Below, piece by piece: positions 14,290 through 20,954 of a DNA stretch of 26,373 nucleotides; within the stretch, counting starts at the first letter, position 1, and each line of letters starts with the position of its first letter. The DNA is from CAYONQ01 sp964405375. GTDB taxonomy: Bacteria > Planctomycetota > Phycisphaerae > Sedimentisphaerales > Anaerobacaceae. Where the stretch lies: positions 1 to 26,373 of the forward strand of contig CAYONQ010000030.1 in the NCBI GenBank assembly GCA_964405375.1, in the 5' to 3' direction. The notes beneath the pieces are model-generated. The model worked only from the letters and a program-made list of their open reading frames with translations. It made no database searches and was not told the DNA's origin. The translations under genes and the position numbers were made by a program.

Positions 14290-15812
14290 GTCCCGCACCG
14301 TTGCCTGTTTTTGTTGCTGTGCCTTTGGTAGCGGCGTTCCTGCTGCCGATTTTCGGTAGTTTCGGTAAAAAAGGCAAAGCCGTTGCAACGGTTCTTGCCA
14401 ACGTGGCGACCGCTTCACTGCTGGTATTGGCTTTCGCCTCTATCGGCCGCTCCGAGGTCTATGAAATAGGCAAATGGTCCATCCCGCTCGGTATTAACCT
14501 CGTCCTTGACGGCTTAAGCTGTCTTCTGCTTTTGGTTATTAGCGTCGTCAGTGCCGCTGCGATGCTCTTTAGCGCCAGATATATGGAACAATACACCGCC
14601 AAGCCGAAATTCCTGAGCTTGTTTTTGCTTATGGTTGCAGGTATGAACGGCGTGGTGCTGTCCGGAGACATTTTCAATTTGTTTGTATTTCTGGAGATTG
14701 CTTCAATCGCATCTTATGCGCTTGTCGGCTTTGGTTGCGAGCACGAAGAGCTTGAGGCGTCCTTTAAGTATATGGTCCTTGGCAGCATCGGTTCTTTGTT
14801 TATACTTTTTGCGGTTGCTGTTGTTTACGGCAATACCGGCACACTCAATATGGCCTATATCTCTAAAGCGGTCGCAAGCTCCGGCCTGAATACCGGCCTT
14901 ACATTTGCCCTTGCCTTGTTTATTACCGGATTCGGCCTGAAGGCCGCCTTGGTGCCGTTTCACGCCTGGCTGCCCGATGCACATCCATCGGCCCCTGCGC
15001 CGATTTCCGCAATGCTGTCCGGCGTGTTGATAAAGGCACTCGGCGTTTATGCCCTCGCTCGTGTGCTTTTCAATGTCTTCGGTGTCTCGGTTCAAATCGG
15101 CTGGCTCTTAATAGCACTGGGGTTGATAAGTATGATTGCCGGTGCGTTTCTGGCAATAGGCCAGTGGGATTTCAAGCGGCTCTTGGCCTATTCGAGCATC
15201 AGCCAGGTAGGTTATGTGGTCCTCGGTATCGGCCTTGGCGCCACTTTAATCGCCACAGAAAGCAATCCGGCCTGGGCCTCTCTGGCTATTCTCGGCGGGC
15301 TGTTCCATCTTGTCAACCATGCTGTTTATAAGTCCCTGTTGTTCCTGACCAGCGGCTCGGTCGAGATGGCGACCGGCACGAGACAGCTAAAGCAGATGGG
15401 CGGACTGGCGGAAAAAATGCCTGTAACACGCGCCTGCTGCACCGTCGCATCGGCTTCAATCGTCGGCATCCCGCCCTTTAGCGGGTTCTTCAGCAAGCTG
15501 ATTCTGGTGGTCGCGGCGATTCAGGCGCACTTTTACTGGCTTGCAGCGGTAATTATTTTCGTAAGTTTGTGTACTTTAATTATGTACTTGAAGGTTCAAA
15601 GATACGTTTTTCTCGGTGAGCTGCCGGAAAATCTGCAACAGATAAGAGAGAATAAGGGCTCTATGCTTATTGCAATGATGACCTTGGCCTGCTTATGCGT
15701 GCTTATGGGGCTGCTTGTGATAGTGCCGTCCTTGAAAGTTGCTATACTTGACCCTGCGGTAAAGGTGTTGACCGACGGGCTGGAATACTCAACCAGGATA
15801 ATTGGCGGATAG
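14286..15812 (+). CDS. mrpD: Mrp antiporter subunit D (NuoN/NuoM/MbhH-like)
   Basis: A 508-residue antiporter-like subunit with about 14 transmembrane helices. It shows the core residues of the family: Glu in FVFLEIASIASYALVGF, VPFHAWLPDAHPSAPAPISAML, a Lys helix FKRLLAYSSISQVGYVVLG and FHLVNHAVYKSLLFL. AGGAGG precedes the ATG by about ten bases. Together with the NuoL-like protein it gives the complex two large ion-conducting subunits. Heptamer repeat C follows before mrpE, in the longest gap of the operon (71 bp). Confidence 0.92.
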   Translation: MSPAPLPVFVAVPLVAAFLLPIFGSFGKKGKAVATVLANVATASLLVLAFASIGRSEVYEIGKWSIPLGINLVLDGLSCLLLLVISVVSAAAMLFSARYMEQYTAKPKFLSLFLLMVAGMNGVVLSGDIFNLFVFLEIASIASYALVGFGCEHEELEASFKYMVLGSIGSLFILFAVAVVYGNTGTLNMAYISKAVASSGLNTGLTFALALFITGFGLKAALVPFHAWLPDAHPSAPAPISAMLSGVLIKALGVYALARVLFNVFGVSVQIGWLLIALGLISMIAGAFLAIGQWDFKRLLAYSSISQVGYVVLGIGLGATLIATESNPAWASLAILGGLFHLVNHAVYKSLLFLTSGSVEMATGTRQLKQMGGLAEKMPVTRACCTVASASIVGIPPFSGFFSKLILVVAAIQAHFYWLAAVIIFVSLCTLIMYLKVQRYVFLGELPENLQQIRENKGSMLIAMMTLACLCVLMGLLVIVPSLKVAILDPAVKVLTDGLEYSTRIIGG

Positions 15813-15851
15813 CTATAGCAGACAGTATGTAGGTAAAGAAAAAACTAAATG

Positions 15852-15883
15852 AGATACGATATACGAAATACGAGATACGAATT
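15852..15883 (+). repeat. Heptamer tandem repeat C, between mrpD and mrpE
   Basis: Five units in register: AGATACG (15852), ATATACG (15859), AAATACG (15866), AGATACG (15873) and AATTATG (15880-15886), the last ending in the mrpE start codon. This is the same arrangement as array B in front of the small-subunit gene. Confidence 0.85.
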
Positions 15884-16396
15884 ATGAGGCGATTGATTTA
15901 TTTTGTTTTGGCACTTATTGTTTGGATAGCAGGCACCTGGCCCTTTGTCGATGGCAAAATCGACTTGCAGGTTATGACCGCAGGGGTGATAGCTGCCTTT
16001 ATCGTTGCGGTTTTATTCCACGAGATACTACCCAAGGAGCACCTTGTATTTATCTCACCGGTGCGGATATTCTGGACATTGGTTTATCTGCCGGTATTTT
16101 TCTATTATGTGATAAAAGCCAATTTTGACGTTGTCTATCGCGCTTTGCACCCTAAAATGCCGATAAAACCCGGCATCGTAAAAATAAAAACGAATCTGAA
16201 AACGGAATCAGGCATTACCGCTTTGGCAAACTCCATCACCCTTACGCCGGGCACCCTGACGGTGGATTTGACTAGGCAGGGAGAGGATAACTTTTTGTAT
16301 ATTCACTGGATAAACGTCAAATCCAGCGATGTCGAGCAGGCAACCAGGCTTATTGCTCGAAGGTTTGAGTGGTTCCTGAAGAGAATTTTCGAATAG
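15884..16396 (+). CDS. mrpE: Mrp antiporter subunit E (MbhA-like)
   Basis: A 170-residue protein of the MnhE family: two or three N-terminal transmembrane helices, then a cytoplasmic domain with KPGIVKIKTNLKTESGITALANSITLTPGTLTVDL, the MrpE signature. The ATG is the last part of repeat array C and has no Shine-Dalgarno sequence. mrpE, mrpF and mrpG follow each other as in Mbh A-B-C, but at the distal end of the operon here. Confidence 0.93.
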   Translation: MRRLIYFVLALIVWIAGTWPFVDGKIDLQVMTAGVIAAFIVAVLFHEILPKEHLVFISPVRIFWTLVYLPVFFYYVIKANFDVVYRALHPKMPIKPGIVKIKTNLKTESGITALANSITLTPGTLTVDLTRQGEDNFLYIHWINVKSSDVEQATRLIARRFEWFLKRIFE

Positions 16397-16408
16397 GAAA
16401 GCATAACT

Positions 16409-16666
16409 ATGACAACGTTATTTTACATCGGCTTGTTTATTTGTTGTTTCCTGTGCCTCTACAGGATAGGTCGCGGCCCCACCGCCCCCGACAGGACCGT
16501 GGCTATTGATATATTAGGCATAGTCATAGTGGGTTTCTGTGCTATTCTCTGTCTGGGTACCAAAAAGAGTTACTGCCTCAACGTCGCTCTTGCCTGGGCG
16601 CTTTTGAGCTTTATCGGTACTATAGCACTGGCAAAGTTTTTGGAGGGCAGAAATTTCGATGACTGA
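16409..16666 (+). CDS. mrpF: Mrp antiporter subunit F (MbhB-like)
   Basis: An 85-residue membrane protein with three helices and the MnhF signature RIGRGPTAPDRTVAIDILG. AGGAAAG precedes the ATG. Its end overlaps mrpG by eight bases, a usual arrangement for this pair. Confidence 0.92.
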   Translation: MTTLFYIGLFICCFLCLYRIGRGPTAPDRTVAIDILGIVIVGFCAILCLGTKKSYCLNVALAWALLSFIGTIALAKFLEGRNFDD

Positions 16667-16997
16667 TATTATTGGCTACATAGTGATAACCATAGGAATC
16701 CTGTTTGACATATTCGGCTGTATAGGTCTGGTTCGTTTCCCTGATGTTTACAACCGCCTGCAGGCCTCGACCAAATGCGTAACTCTCGGCACCATTCTGG
16801 TGCTGGTCGGCGTTGCCTTTGTCCACGGCTGGGGCTCTATAAGTGCAAAAGCGATAATTTGCGCCGTGTTTATATTGATAACCTCGCCCACTGCCGCACA
16901 TGCAATCGCCAAGGGCTCTTACGCCTCGGGTGTGCCCTTGTGGGAAAACAGCGTCGTTGACAAATACGCAGAAGAAGTTGACAAGGAAAGTTCATAG
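16659..16997 (+). CDS. mrpG: Mrp antiporter subunit G (MbhC-like)
   Basis: A 112-residue membrane protein with three helices. GCIGLVRFPDVYNRLQASTKCVTLGT and ITSPTAAHAIAKGSY are the MnhG signature. GGAGG lies before the ATG, inside mrpF. Array D of 7-bp repeats begins directly at its end (16989, overlapping the last codons). Confidence 0.92.
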   Translation: MTDIIGYIVITIGILFDIFGCIGLVRFPDVYNRLQASTKCVTLGTILVLVGVAFVHGWGSISAKAIICAVFILITSPTAAHAIAKGSYASGVPLWENSVVDKYAEEVDKESS

Positions 16998-17030
16998 TTC
17001 GTAGTTCATGGTTCATAGATGTAGAGATGT
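16989..17030 (+). repeat. Heptamer tandem repeat D, left flank of the four-helix-bundle gene
   Basis: Units AGTTCAT (16989), AGTTCGT (16996), AGTTCAT (17003), GGTTCAT (17010), then two degenerate units AGATGTA and GAGATGT running up to the ATG at 17031. They are the reverse complement of the units in array E on the other side of the gene. Confidence 0.85.
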
Positions 17031-17405
17031 ATGAGCTTTAATTTTGAAAAACTGGATGTTTATGAAAAGTCAATCAATTTTGTTAATGAGGTCTATTTGA
17101 CAACCAAGAAGTATCCTAAAGAAGAAATGTTTGGTCTGACAAGTCAGTTTCGGAGAGCTGCAGTATCAATTTCAGTGAATATTGCTGAAGGTTCGGCAAA
17201 GACTAAAAAAGATTTTAGCAGATTTGTGGATATGGCAAGAGGGTCGGTTTTTGAGTGCGTAACTATATTGCAGATTTCTGAAAGGTTAAACTATATTAGT
17301 CGTTCAAGGTTTAATGAACTTCGGGACAAATTAGTTGAAATGTCGAAAATGTTAAGCGGCTTGAAGCGTTCGTTAGCTCCCGAAACTCCAAACAATGAAC
17401 TATGA
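17031..17405 (+). CDS. Four-helix-bundle protein (23S rRNA intervening-sequence / Avd-like family)
   Basis: A 124-residue helical protein of the bacterial IVP/four-helix-bundle family. Signature parts are FEKLDVYEKS at the start, YPKEEMFGLTSQFRRAAVSISVNIAEG in the middle and FVDMARGSVFECVTILQIS. Members are found as reading frames in 23S rRNA intervening sequences and as accessory Avd proteins of diversity-generating retroelements; the molecular role of stand-alone copies is not settled. It has no evident link to hydrogenase function. Its base composition is visibly more AT-rich than its neighbours, and it is bracketed by inverted 7-bp repeat arrays (16989-17030 and 17394-17426); its last codons lie in array E. 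This suggests that gene and flanks entered the operon as a unit. Confidence 0.88.
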   Translation: MSFNFEKLDVYEKSINFVNEVYLTTKKYPKEEMFGLTSQFRRAAVSISVNIAEGSAKTKKDFSRFVDMARGSVFECVTILQISERLNYISRSRFNELRDKLVEMSKMLSGLKRSLAPETPNNEL

Positions 17406-17426
17406 ACTAAGAACAATGAACTAAAC
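17394..17426 (+). repeat. Heptamer tandem repeat E, right flank of the four-helix-bundle gene
   Basis: Units AATGAAC (17394), TATGAAC (17401), TAAGAAC (17408), AATGAAC (17415) and TAAAC. They are inverted relative to array D. The stop TGA of the four-helix-bundle gene (17403-17405) is inside the second unit, and the AGGAG ribosome site of the next gene begins right after the array. Confidence 0.85.
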
Positions 17427-17438
17427 AGGAGTTTGAAA

Positions 17439-18053
17439 TTGCGTTTGCCGAAACTAAGAGAACTAAAAGAGGCGATTACAGCGGTCTTTTCGCCGCGATT
17501 TACTACCCGGTTTCCCGCTGAACCCTGCGTGGTGCCGCAGCGCTACAGAGGCAAACCGGAATTCGACCTTGATAGCTGCATTGGCTGCGGTGCGTGTGTA
17601 AACGTCTGTCCGACAAATGCCCTGACTATGACCGACGATACCGAGGCCGACCCGCCGGTAAGAATAATCACCCAGCAAACCGATGCCTGCATCTTTTGCG
17701 GTAACTGCAGCGATAATTGCACCACGGAGACGGGCATAAAGCTCTCGGACAAGTGGGATTTGGCCAATATGGATAGAGCAACTATGACCGAAACTCACCA
17801 ATTCGAGCTTCAGTTGTGCGAAAAATGTGGTGCGGTAATAGGCACCAAAAAACATCTGGTCTGGCTCTATGAGAAGCTCGGCCCGTTGGCCTATACCAAC
17901 CCTTCGCTGCTGCTTGCCAAAAGCGGCGAGTTGCTTGCTACAGAGCCGCAGGATGTCCAGCAGCCCCCGCAACCCGACAGGGCTGTCCAGGCAGGTGACT
18001 TTATGCGAATCTTGTGCCCCAAGTGTAAGTGCGAACTGAACATCCGGCTATAA
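17439..18053 (+). CDS. Hydrogenase ferredoxin subunit, 2x[4Fe-4S] (HycF/EchF/MbhN, NuoI-like)
   Basis: A 204-residue iron-sulfur subunit that links the ferredoxin pool to the small subunit. Two cluster motifs are seen: CIGCGACVNVCP and CIFCGNCSDNC. A C-terminal extension adds CEKCG and CPKCKC, a likely metal-binding knuckle as in HycF-type proteins. No ATG is available; TTG codons at 17433 and 17439 are possible. I favour 17439, because AGGAG at 17427-17431 is seven bases away from it but only one base from 17433. The four-helix-bundle unit lies directly before it, so the original start region may have been altered by that insertion. The next gene follows after one base. Confidence 0.88.
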   Translation: MRLPKLRELKEAITAVFSPRFTTRFPAEPCVVPQRYRGKPEFDLDSCIGCGACVNVCPTNALTMTDDTEADPPVRIITQQTDACIFCGNCSDNCTTETGIKLSDKWDLANMDRATMTETHQFELQLCEKCGAVIGTKKHLVWLYEKLGPLAYTNPSLLLAKSGELLATEPQDVQQPPQPDRAVQAGDFMRILCPKCKCELNIRL

Positions 18054-18054
18054 A

Positions 18055-18546
18055 ATGACGGGCACTGATAAACAATTTTCCAGGCAGTTAAATAAACTAC
18101 GCGGTTCTAAAACACTCATTGTCGGAATAGGCAATCTATTAAAGGGTGATGATGCGGTTGGTCCGTTGGTCTGCCGGCAGCTTACCGGAAAAACCTGTGC
18201 CGAGCTGATAGATGCCGGCACTGTGCCTGAAAATTATATCCAGCCCATCATAGAAAAGGCCCCACAGAATCTGCTTATTATTGACGCCATCGACTTTGGC
18301 GCCCCACCCGGGACAATAAGAGTATTCAAGCCCGAGCAGTTAGGTTCTCTTGTTATCTCCACGCACACGCTTTCACCGCGTTTGTTTGTCGATATGGTTC
18401 GCCGGAACATTAAGGTCGATGTGTATTTTGTCGGGGTTCAGCCCGCACAAACGCAGCTTGGTCAATCTTTATCTGACGAGGTGAACGAGGCGGTTCAGCA
18501 GCTTACACATACCCTCGCTGAGATTTTTCCACCCGAGAAAACATAA
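18055..18546 (+). CDS. [NiFe] hydrogenase maturation protease (HycI/HyaD family)
   Basis: A 163-residue endopeptidase of the HycI/HoxM family. It would remove the C-terminal peptide of the large subunit after nickel insertion. The motif GIGNLLKGDDAVG (about 24-36) includes the metal ligand Asp32; Asp77 (IIDAIDFG) and His104 (STHTLSP) complete the site, with spacing matching Asp16, Asp62, His90 of E. coli HycI. It is the last gene of the operon and its presence supports a catalytically active [NiFe] enzyme. The hyp genes needed for the cofactor are not in this window. Confidence 0.92.
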   Translation: MTGTDKQFSRQLNKLRGSKTLIVGIGNLLKGDDAVGPLVCRQLTGKTCAELIDAGTVPENYIQPIIEKAPQNLLIIDAIDFGAPPGTIRVFKPEQLGSLVISTHTLSPRLFVDMVRRNIKVDVYFVGVQPAQTQLGQSLSDEVNEAVQQLTHTLAEIFPPEKT

Positions 18547-18626
18547 ATCTTCTTAACAGCTCAAACTAACCGATTTGTAGCAAATGTTAAATGTAAGTCG
18601 ATTTTTGACAATACATTCCGCAATTT

Positions 18627-18656
18627 TGCGTTTTGCACTTTGAATTTTGCATTTCC
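18627..18656 (+). repeat. Degenerate T-rich short-word repeat after the hydrogenase operon
   Basis: The stretch contains repeated words ATTTTGC, GTTTTGC, ACTTTGA, ATTTTGC in approximate 7-bp register, just before the 18657-18677 palindrome. It looks like a third sequence flavour of the window's heptamer arrays. Confidence 0.4.
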
Positions 18657-18677
18657 AAACTGACCGTCGGTCAGTTT
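18657..18677. terminator. Perfect palindrome between convergent hydrogenase operon and parA
   Basis: AAACTGACC (18657-18665) and GGTCAGTTT (18669-18677) form a perfect 9-bp stem with a 3-nt centre (GTC). It sits between the stop of the protease gene (plus) and of parA (minus), which fits a bidirectional terminator; no U-run is present. The core TGACCGTCGGTCA also resembles operators of TetR-family repressors, but no such regulator is encoded here and no promoter is expected at this place. Confidence 0.5.
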
Positions 18678-18690
18678 GAGTTAACAGGGT

Positions 18691-19623
18691 TCAGGATGGA
18701 TTTAGCTCCTCCTGACCGGAGATTCTCTGTGTAGATTCCGGCGATGGTTCTTCCGAATCAGGCGATGAGATTGCCTTGATTTTGATTTGGGGTCGAGCTT
18801 GCTGTTCGGCAATGGGGGTATTCTGCGGCGGCGGCTGTGGTTGAGTGTGTATGAATTCGGCTACTTTTTTGTAATCCTCGGCGCCGTGACAATTCTGCTC
18901 GTATTCGAAAATCGTTTTGCCGTAGCTCGGCGCCTCGGCAAGCTTGATGTTTGTCCTGATATAGACCGGCAAAATCTGTGCCTCGGCCCAGGCGCAGTTG
19001 CTCCCGCGTGCCTTGTTAAGGAACTGCTCGATATCGGCCCTGACTTCCTTCGGAAGTGATGCCCTCGTGTCAAACATACACAGTAAAATTCCTTTAACTT
19101 TCAGGTCAGGATTGATTCTCTTATTGACCAGCTCGACGGTCTGCAGCAGCTTTCCGAATCCCTGCAGGGCCATAAAGTGCGGCTGAAGCGGGATTAAAAT
19201 CTCTTCAGCGGCGGCAAGGGCGTTAAGAGTCAACAGCCCCAGCGAAGGGGGACAGTCGATTATCAGATAATCGAATTTGTCCGCAACCGTTTTGATTGCC
19301 TCTCTGAAGATGGTTTCCCTGCCGACCACGCTCACCAGCTCGCTCTCGGCACCGACGAGATTGATATTTGCAGGCAGAACCCAGAGATTCGGGCGTAAAA
19401 GCATAATCGCATCTTGAAACTTGGCTGACTGGGTAAGGACCTCGTATGAGCCGGTTTCGACAGTATCGGCGTCGAGGCCGAAGTGTATCGTCGTATGCGA
19501 TTGAGGGTCCAGGTCAACGACAACTACCCTTTGGCCCATAGCGGCAAGGGCCGCCGAGGTGTTGACCACTGTTGTGGTTTTGCCCACGCCGCCTTTCTGG
19601 TTTAGTACTGCGATTATTCTCAT
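18691..19623 (-). CDS. parA: ParA/Soj-family chromosome partitioning ATPase
   Basis: A 310-residue ParA-type ATPase. The deviant Walker A KGGVGKTT (about 10-17), DLDPQSH (about 38-44) and IIDCPPSLG (about 125-133) mark it as Soj/ParA rather than MinD. It would bind DNA in the ATP dimer form and act in chromosome segregation. The last about 50 residues are a Pro/Gln/Ser-rich low-complexity tail. No parB is adjacent; the neighbour is nusB, whose stop overlaps the parA start (ATGA). The start ATG lies at the end of heptamer array F and no Shine-Dalgarno sequence is seen. An orphan ParA-like role is possible. Confidence 0.88.
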   Translation of the reverse strand: MRIIAVLNQKGGVGKTTTVVNTSAALAAMGQRVVVVDLDPQSHTTIHFGLDADTVETGSYEVLTQSAKFQDAIMLLRPNLWVLPANINLVGAESELVSVVGRETIFREAIKTVADKFDYLIIDCPPSLGLLTLNALAAAEEILIPLQPHFMALQGFGKLLQTVELVNKRINPDLKVKGILLCMFDTRASLPKEVRADIEQFLNKARGSNCAWAEAQILPVYIRTNIKLAEAPSYGKTIFEYEQNCHGAEDYKKVAEFIHTQPQPPPQNTPIAEQQARPQIKIKAISSPDSEEPSPESTQRISGQEELNPS

Positions 19624-20063
19624 ACCCGTGTCTCGTGGTTCGTAGCTTGTGATTCGCGGCTAACGAGCTTTTTCAGGACGGCGTCAAGCACGCCGTTGAC
19701 AAACGCAGACGATTGAGCGGTGCTGAACCTTTTGGCAAGCTCGATGGCCTCGTTTATTACAACCTTGGGCGGAATATCGGGACAGAATTTGAACTGATAT
19801 ACCGCCAATCTCAAAATGCTTTTATCAACTGGTGAAAGCCGTGATAATTTCCACTTTATTGTCGAAGCAATTATCAATTCATCACATTGTGCTAAATTTT
19901 CCCACGTCCCTTTGCTCCAGGCAAAGGCGAGTTCGCGAACAGAATCGTCGGGCTCGTTTTCTGTGAAAAACTCGCCTAAATGTTTTAGCAGCTCGCCGCC
20001 CTGCACATCGAGCTGATACAGCCCCTGCATCGCCAGTTCTCTGGCCCTTGTTCTTTTATCCAC
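19620..20063 (-). CDS. nusB: Transcription antitermination factor NusB
   Basis: A 147-residue NusB. Typical parts are RTRARELAMQGLYQLDVQG at the start, LSPVDKSILRLAVYQ and PPKVVINEAIELAKRFSTAQSSAFVNGVLDAV. It binds boxA RNA with NusE and supports antitermination in rRNA operons. It begins with GTG (20061-20063) with a GAGG a few bases upstream. The normal end of the family is near KKL; the final 14 residues here (VSRESQATNHETRV) are encoded by heptamer array F. ribH lies 60 bp upstream, the usual ribH-nusB order. Confidence 0.93.
   Translation of the reverse strand: MDKRTRARELAMQGLYQLDVQGGELLKHLGEFFTENEPDDSVRELAFAWSKGTWENLAQCDELIIASTIKWKLSRLSPVDKSILRLAVYQFKFCPDIPPKVVINEAIELAKRFSTAQSSAFVNGVLDAVLKKLVSRESQATNHETRV
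19624..19661 (-). repeat. Heptamer repeat F, at the nusB-parA junction
   Basis: Read on the minus strand the units are AGCTACG (19647-19641), AACCACG (19640-19634), AGACACG (19633-19627) and then GGT directly before the parA ATG. AACCACG-AGACACG is identical to the first two units of array B. The array is translated as the C-terminus of NusB. Confidence 0.8.
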
Positions 20064-20078
20064 CCGCCGGCCTCAGGA

Positions 20079-20115
20079 AAATGAGTAGTAATCAGTGAAT
20101 AGCATTTAGCGACTA
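20079..20115. repeat. Degenerate short-word repeat between ribH and nusB
   Basis: The gap holds AGTAGTA-ATCAGTG-AATAGCA-TTTAGCG-ACTAAAC, a weakly 7-periodic stretch in the style of the other arrays of the window. It is too degenerate to be sure of. Confidence 0.3.
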
Positions 20116-20123
20116 AACACCGG

Positions 20124-20588
20124 TTAAATCTGTTCTAACACGTTGACTGTTTCCATAGCCGTCGTTGCGGCGTCGGCACCGGCATTGCCCATCTTTGTGC
20201 CGGCTCTATCGACCGCCTGTTCGAGCGTGTCGCAGGTCAGCACGGCGAATATCGCCGGCACCGCCGAATCGTAGTTGATTTGTCCGATGCCTCGAGCCAC
20301 CTGCTGACAGACGTAATCGTAGTGACTCGTTTGGCCGCGTATGACAGCACCGAGGCAGATGACCGCCACGTATTTGCCGCTTTGTGCGAGCTTCTTGGAG
20401 ACCTGTGTAATTTCACACGCCCCCGGCACCCATACCACGGTCATCTGCTCGTCGGAGGCGCCGTGACGCTTCAGAGAATCTATCGCACCGGCAAGCAGCC
20501 TGGCTGTTATGAACTCATTGAACCTGCTGACCACAATAGCGTAATTGCCCTTGCCGGCTGTTACCCTGCCTTTTATTTCTCTAATCAT
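20124..20588 (-). CDS. ribH: 6,7-dimethyl-8-ribityllumazine synthase
   Basis: A 154-residue lumazine synthase, the penultimate step of riboflavin synthesis, condensing 5-amino-6-ribitylamino-uracil with dihydroxybutanone phosphate. Family motifs are SRFNEFITARLLAGA, WVPGACEI, GAVIRGQTSHYDYV (with the catalytic His) and NYDSAVPAIFAVLTCDTLEQAVDRAG. I chose the ATG at 20586-20588: it gives the family's usual length and has GGAGAAA upstream. A longer frame to 20687 would start on top of the predicted -10 box. It lies upstream of nusB on the same strand, a common pairing. Confidence 0.95.
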   Translation of the reverse strand: MIREIKGRVTAGKGNYAIVVSRFNEFITARLLAGAIDSLKRHGASDEQMTVVWVPGACEITQVSKKLAQSGKYVAVICLGAVIRGQTSHYDYVCQQVARGIGQINYDSAVPAIFAVLTCDTLEQAVDRAGTKMGNAGADAATTAMETVNVLEQI

Positions 20589-20954
20589 AGTTTCGTTTCT
20601 CCAAACAACATTAATATCACCGCTATTTAGTTGTTTCACTAAATACTGTTCGCTGACGGCCTTTGGCACGCCCGGACTTTGTTGCACATTATAAGACTAT
20701 TGCCGGCTGCTTTCCAGAAAAACAGCCCCGCACCAAATCGGCGTAAGCCGAAACTCCTTTTGTGCTGCTAACTAACTTCTGTAATTGTAAGACGTTATGG
20801 CTCGAATTGCCAGTAAAAATTTAGCTGCGCCCGCAAGGTCGTTTCCCCGGCAAAAAACCGCTAACCCGGCGGTGCTTTATGGGCGATAGCGCCGTTAGGT
20901 GGTTGCTTATACCCCTACTTGGCGACCAATGAACAGTAATCAATCGAGGCGGTT
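20589..20954. other. Divergent intergenic region between ribH and the TPR gene with several hairpins
   Basis: This 366-bp gap holds the ribH promoter (20688-20716) and leader, then a GC-rich structured part at 20826-20900: ACCGC/GCGGT (20857-20861 with 20869-20873) followed on the minus strand by a U-run (20856-20852), and GGCG-ATAG-CGCC (20882-20893). I could not match it to an FMN, c-di-GMP or other riboswitch. No protein gene is evident here. Confidence 0.4.
20688..20716 (-). promoter_or_regulatory. Promoter for ribH-nusB-parA
   Basis: On the minus strand a perfect TATAAT (20693-20688) lies 17 bp after TGGAAA (20716-20711), which matches TTGACA at four of six positions. Transcription would start near 20681, giving a leader of about 93 nt before ribH. 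Confidence 0.5.

Noticed and set aside
16989..17426. Complete diversity-generating retroelement or classical insertion sequence around the four-helix-bundle gene
   Set aside because: No reverse transcriptase, template/variable repeat pair or transposase is in the neighbourhood.
20589..20687. A 33-residue N-terminal extension of ribH
   Set aside because: It would start on the predicted -10 box, gives a length beyond the family, and a good ribosome site precedes the inner ATG.
20820..20945. FMN or c-di-GMP riboswitch in the ribH/TPR gap
   Set aside because: The conserved core sequences of these classes are not found on either strand, and the stretch lies upstream of the ribH promoter.
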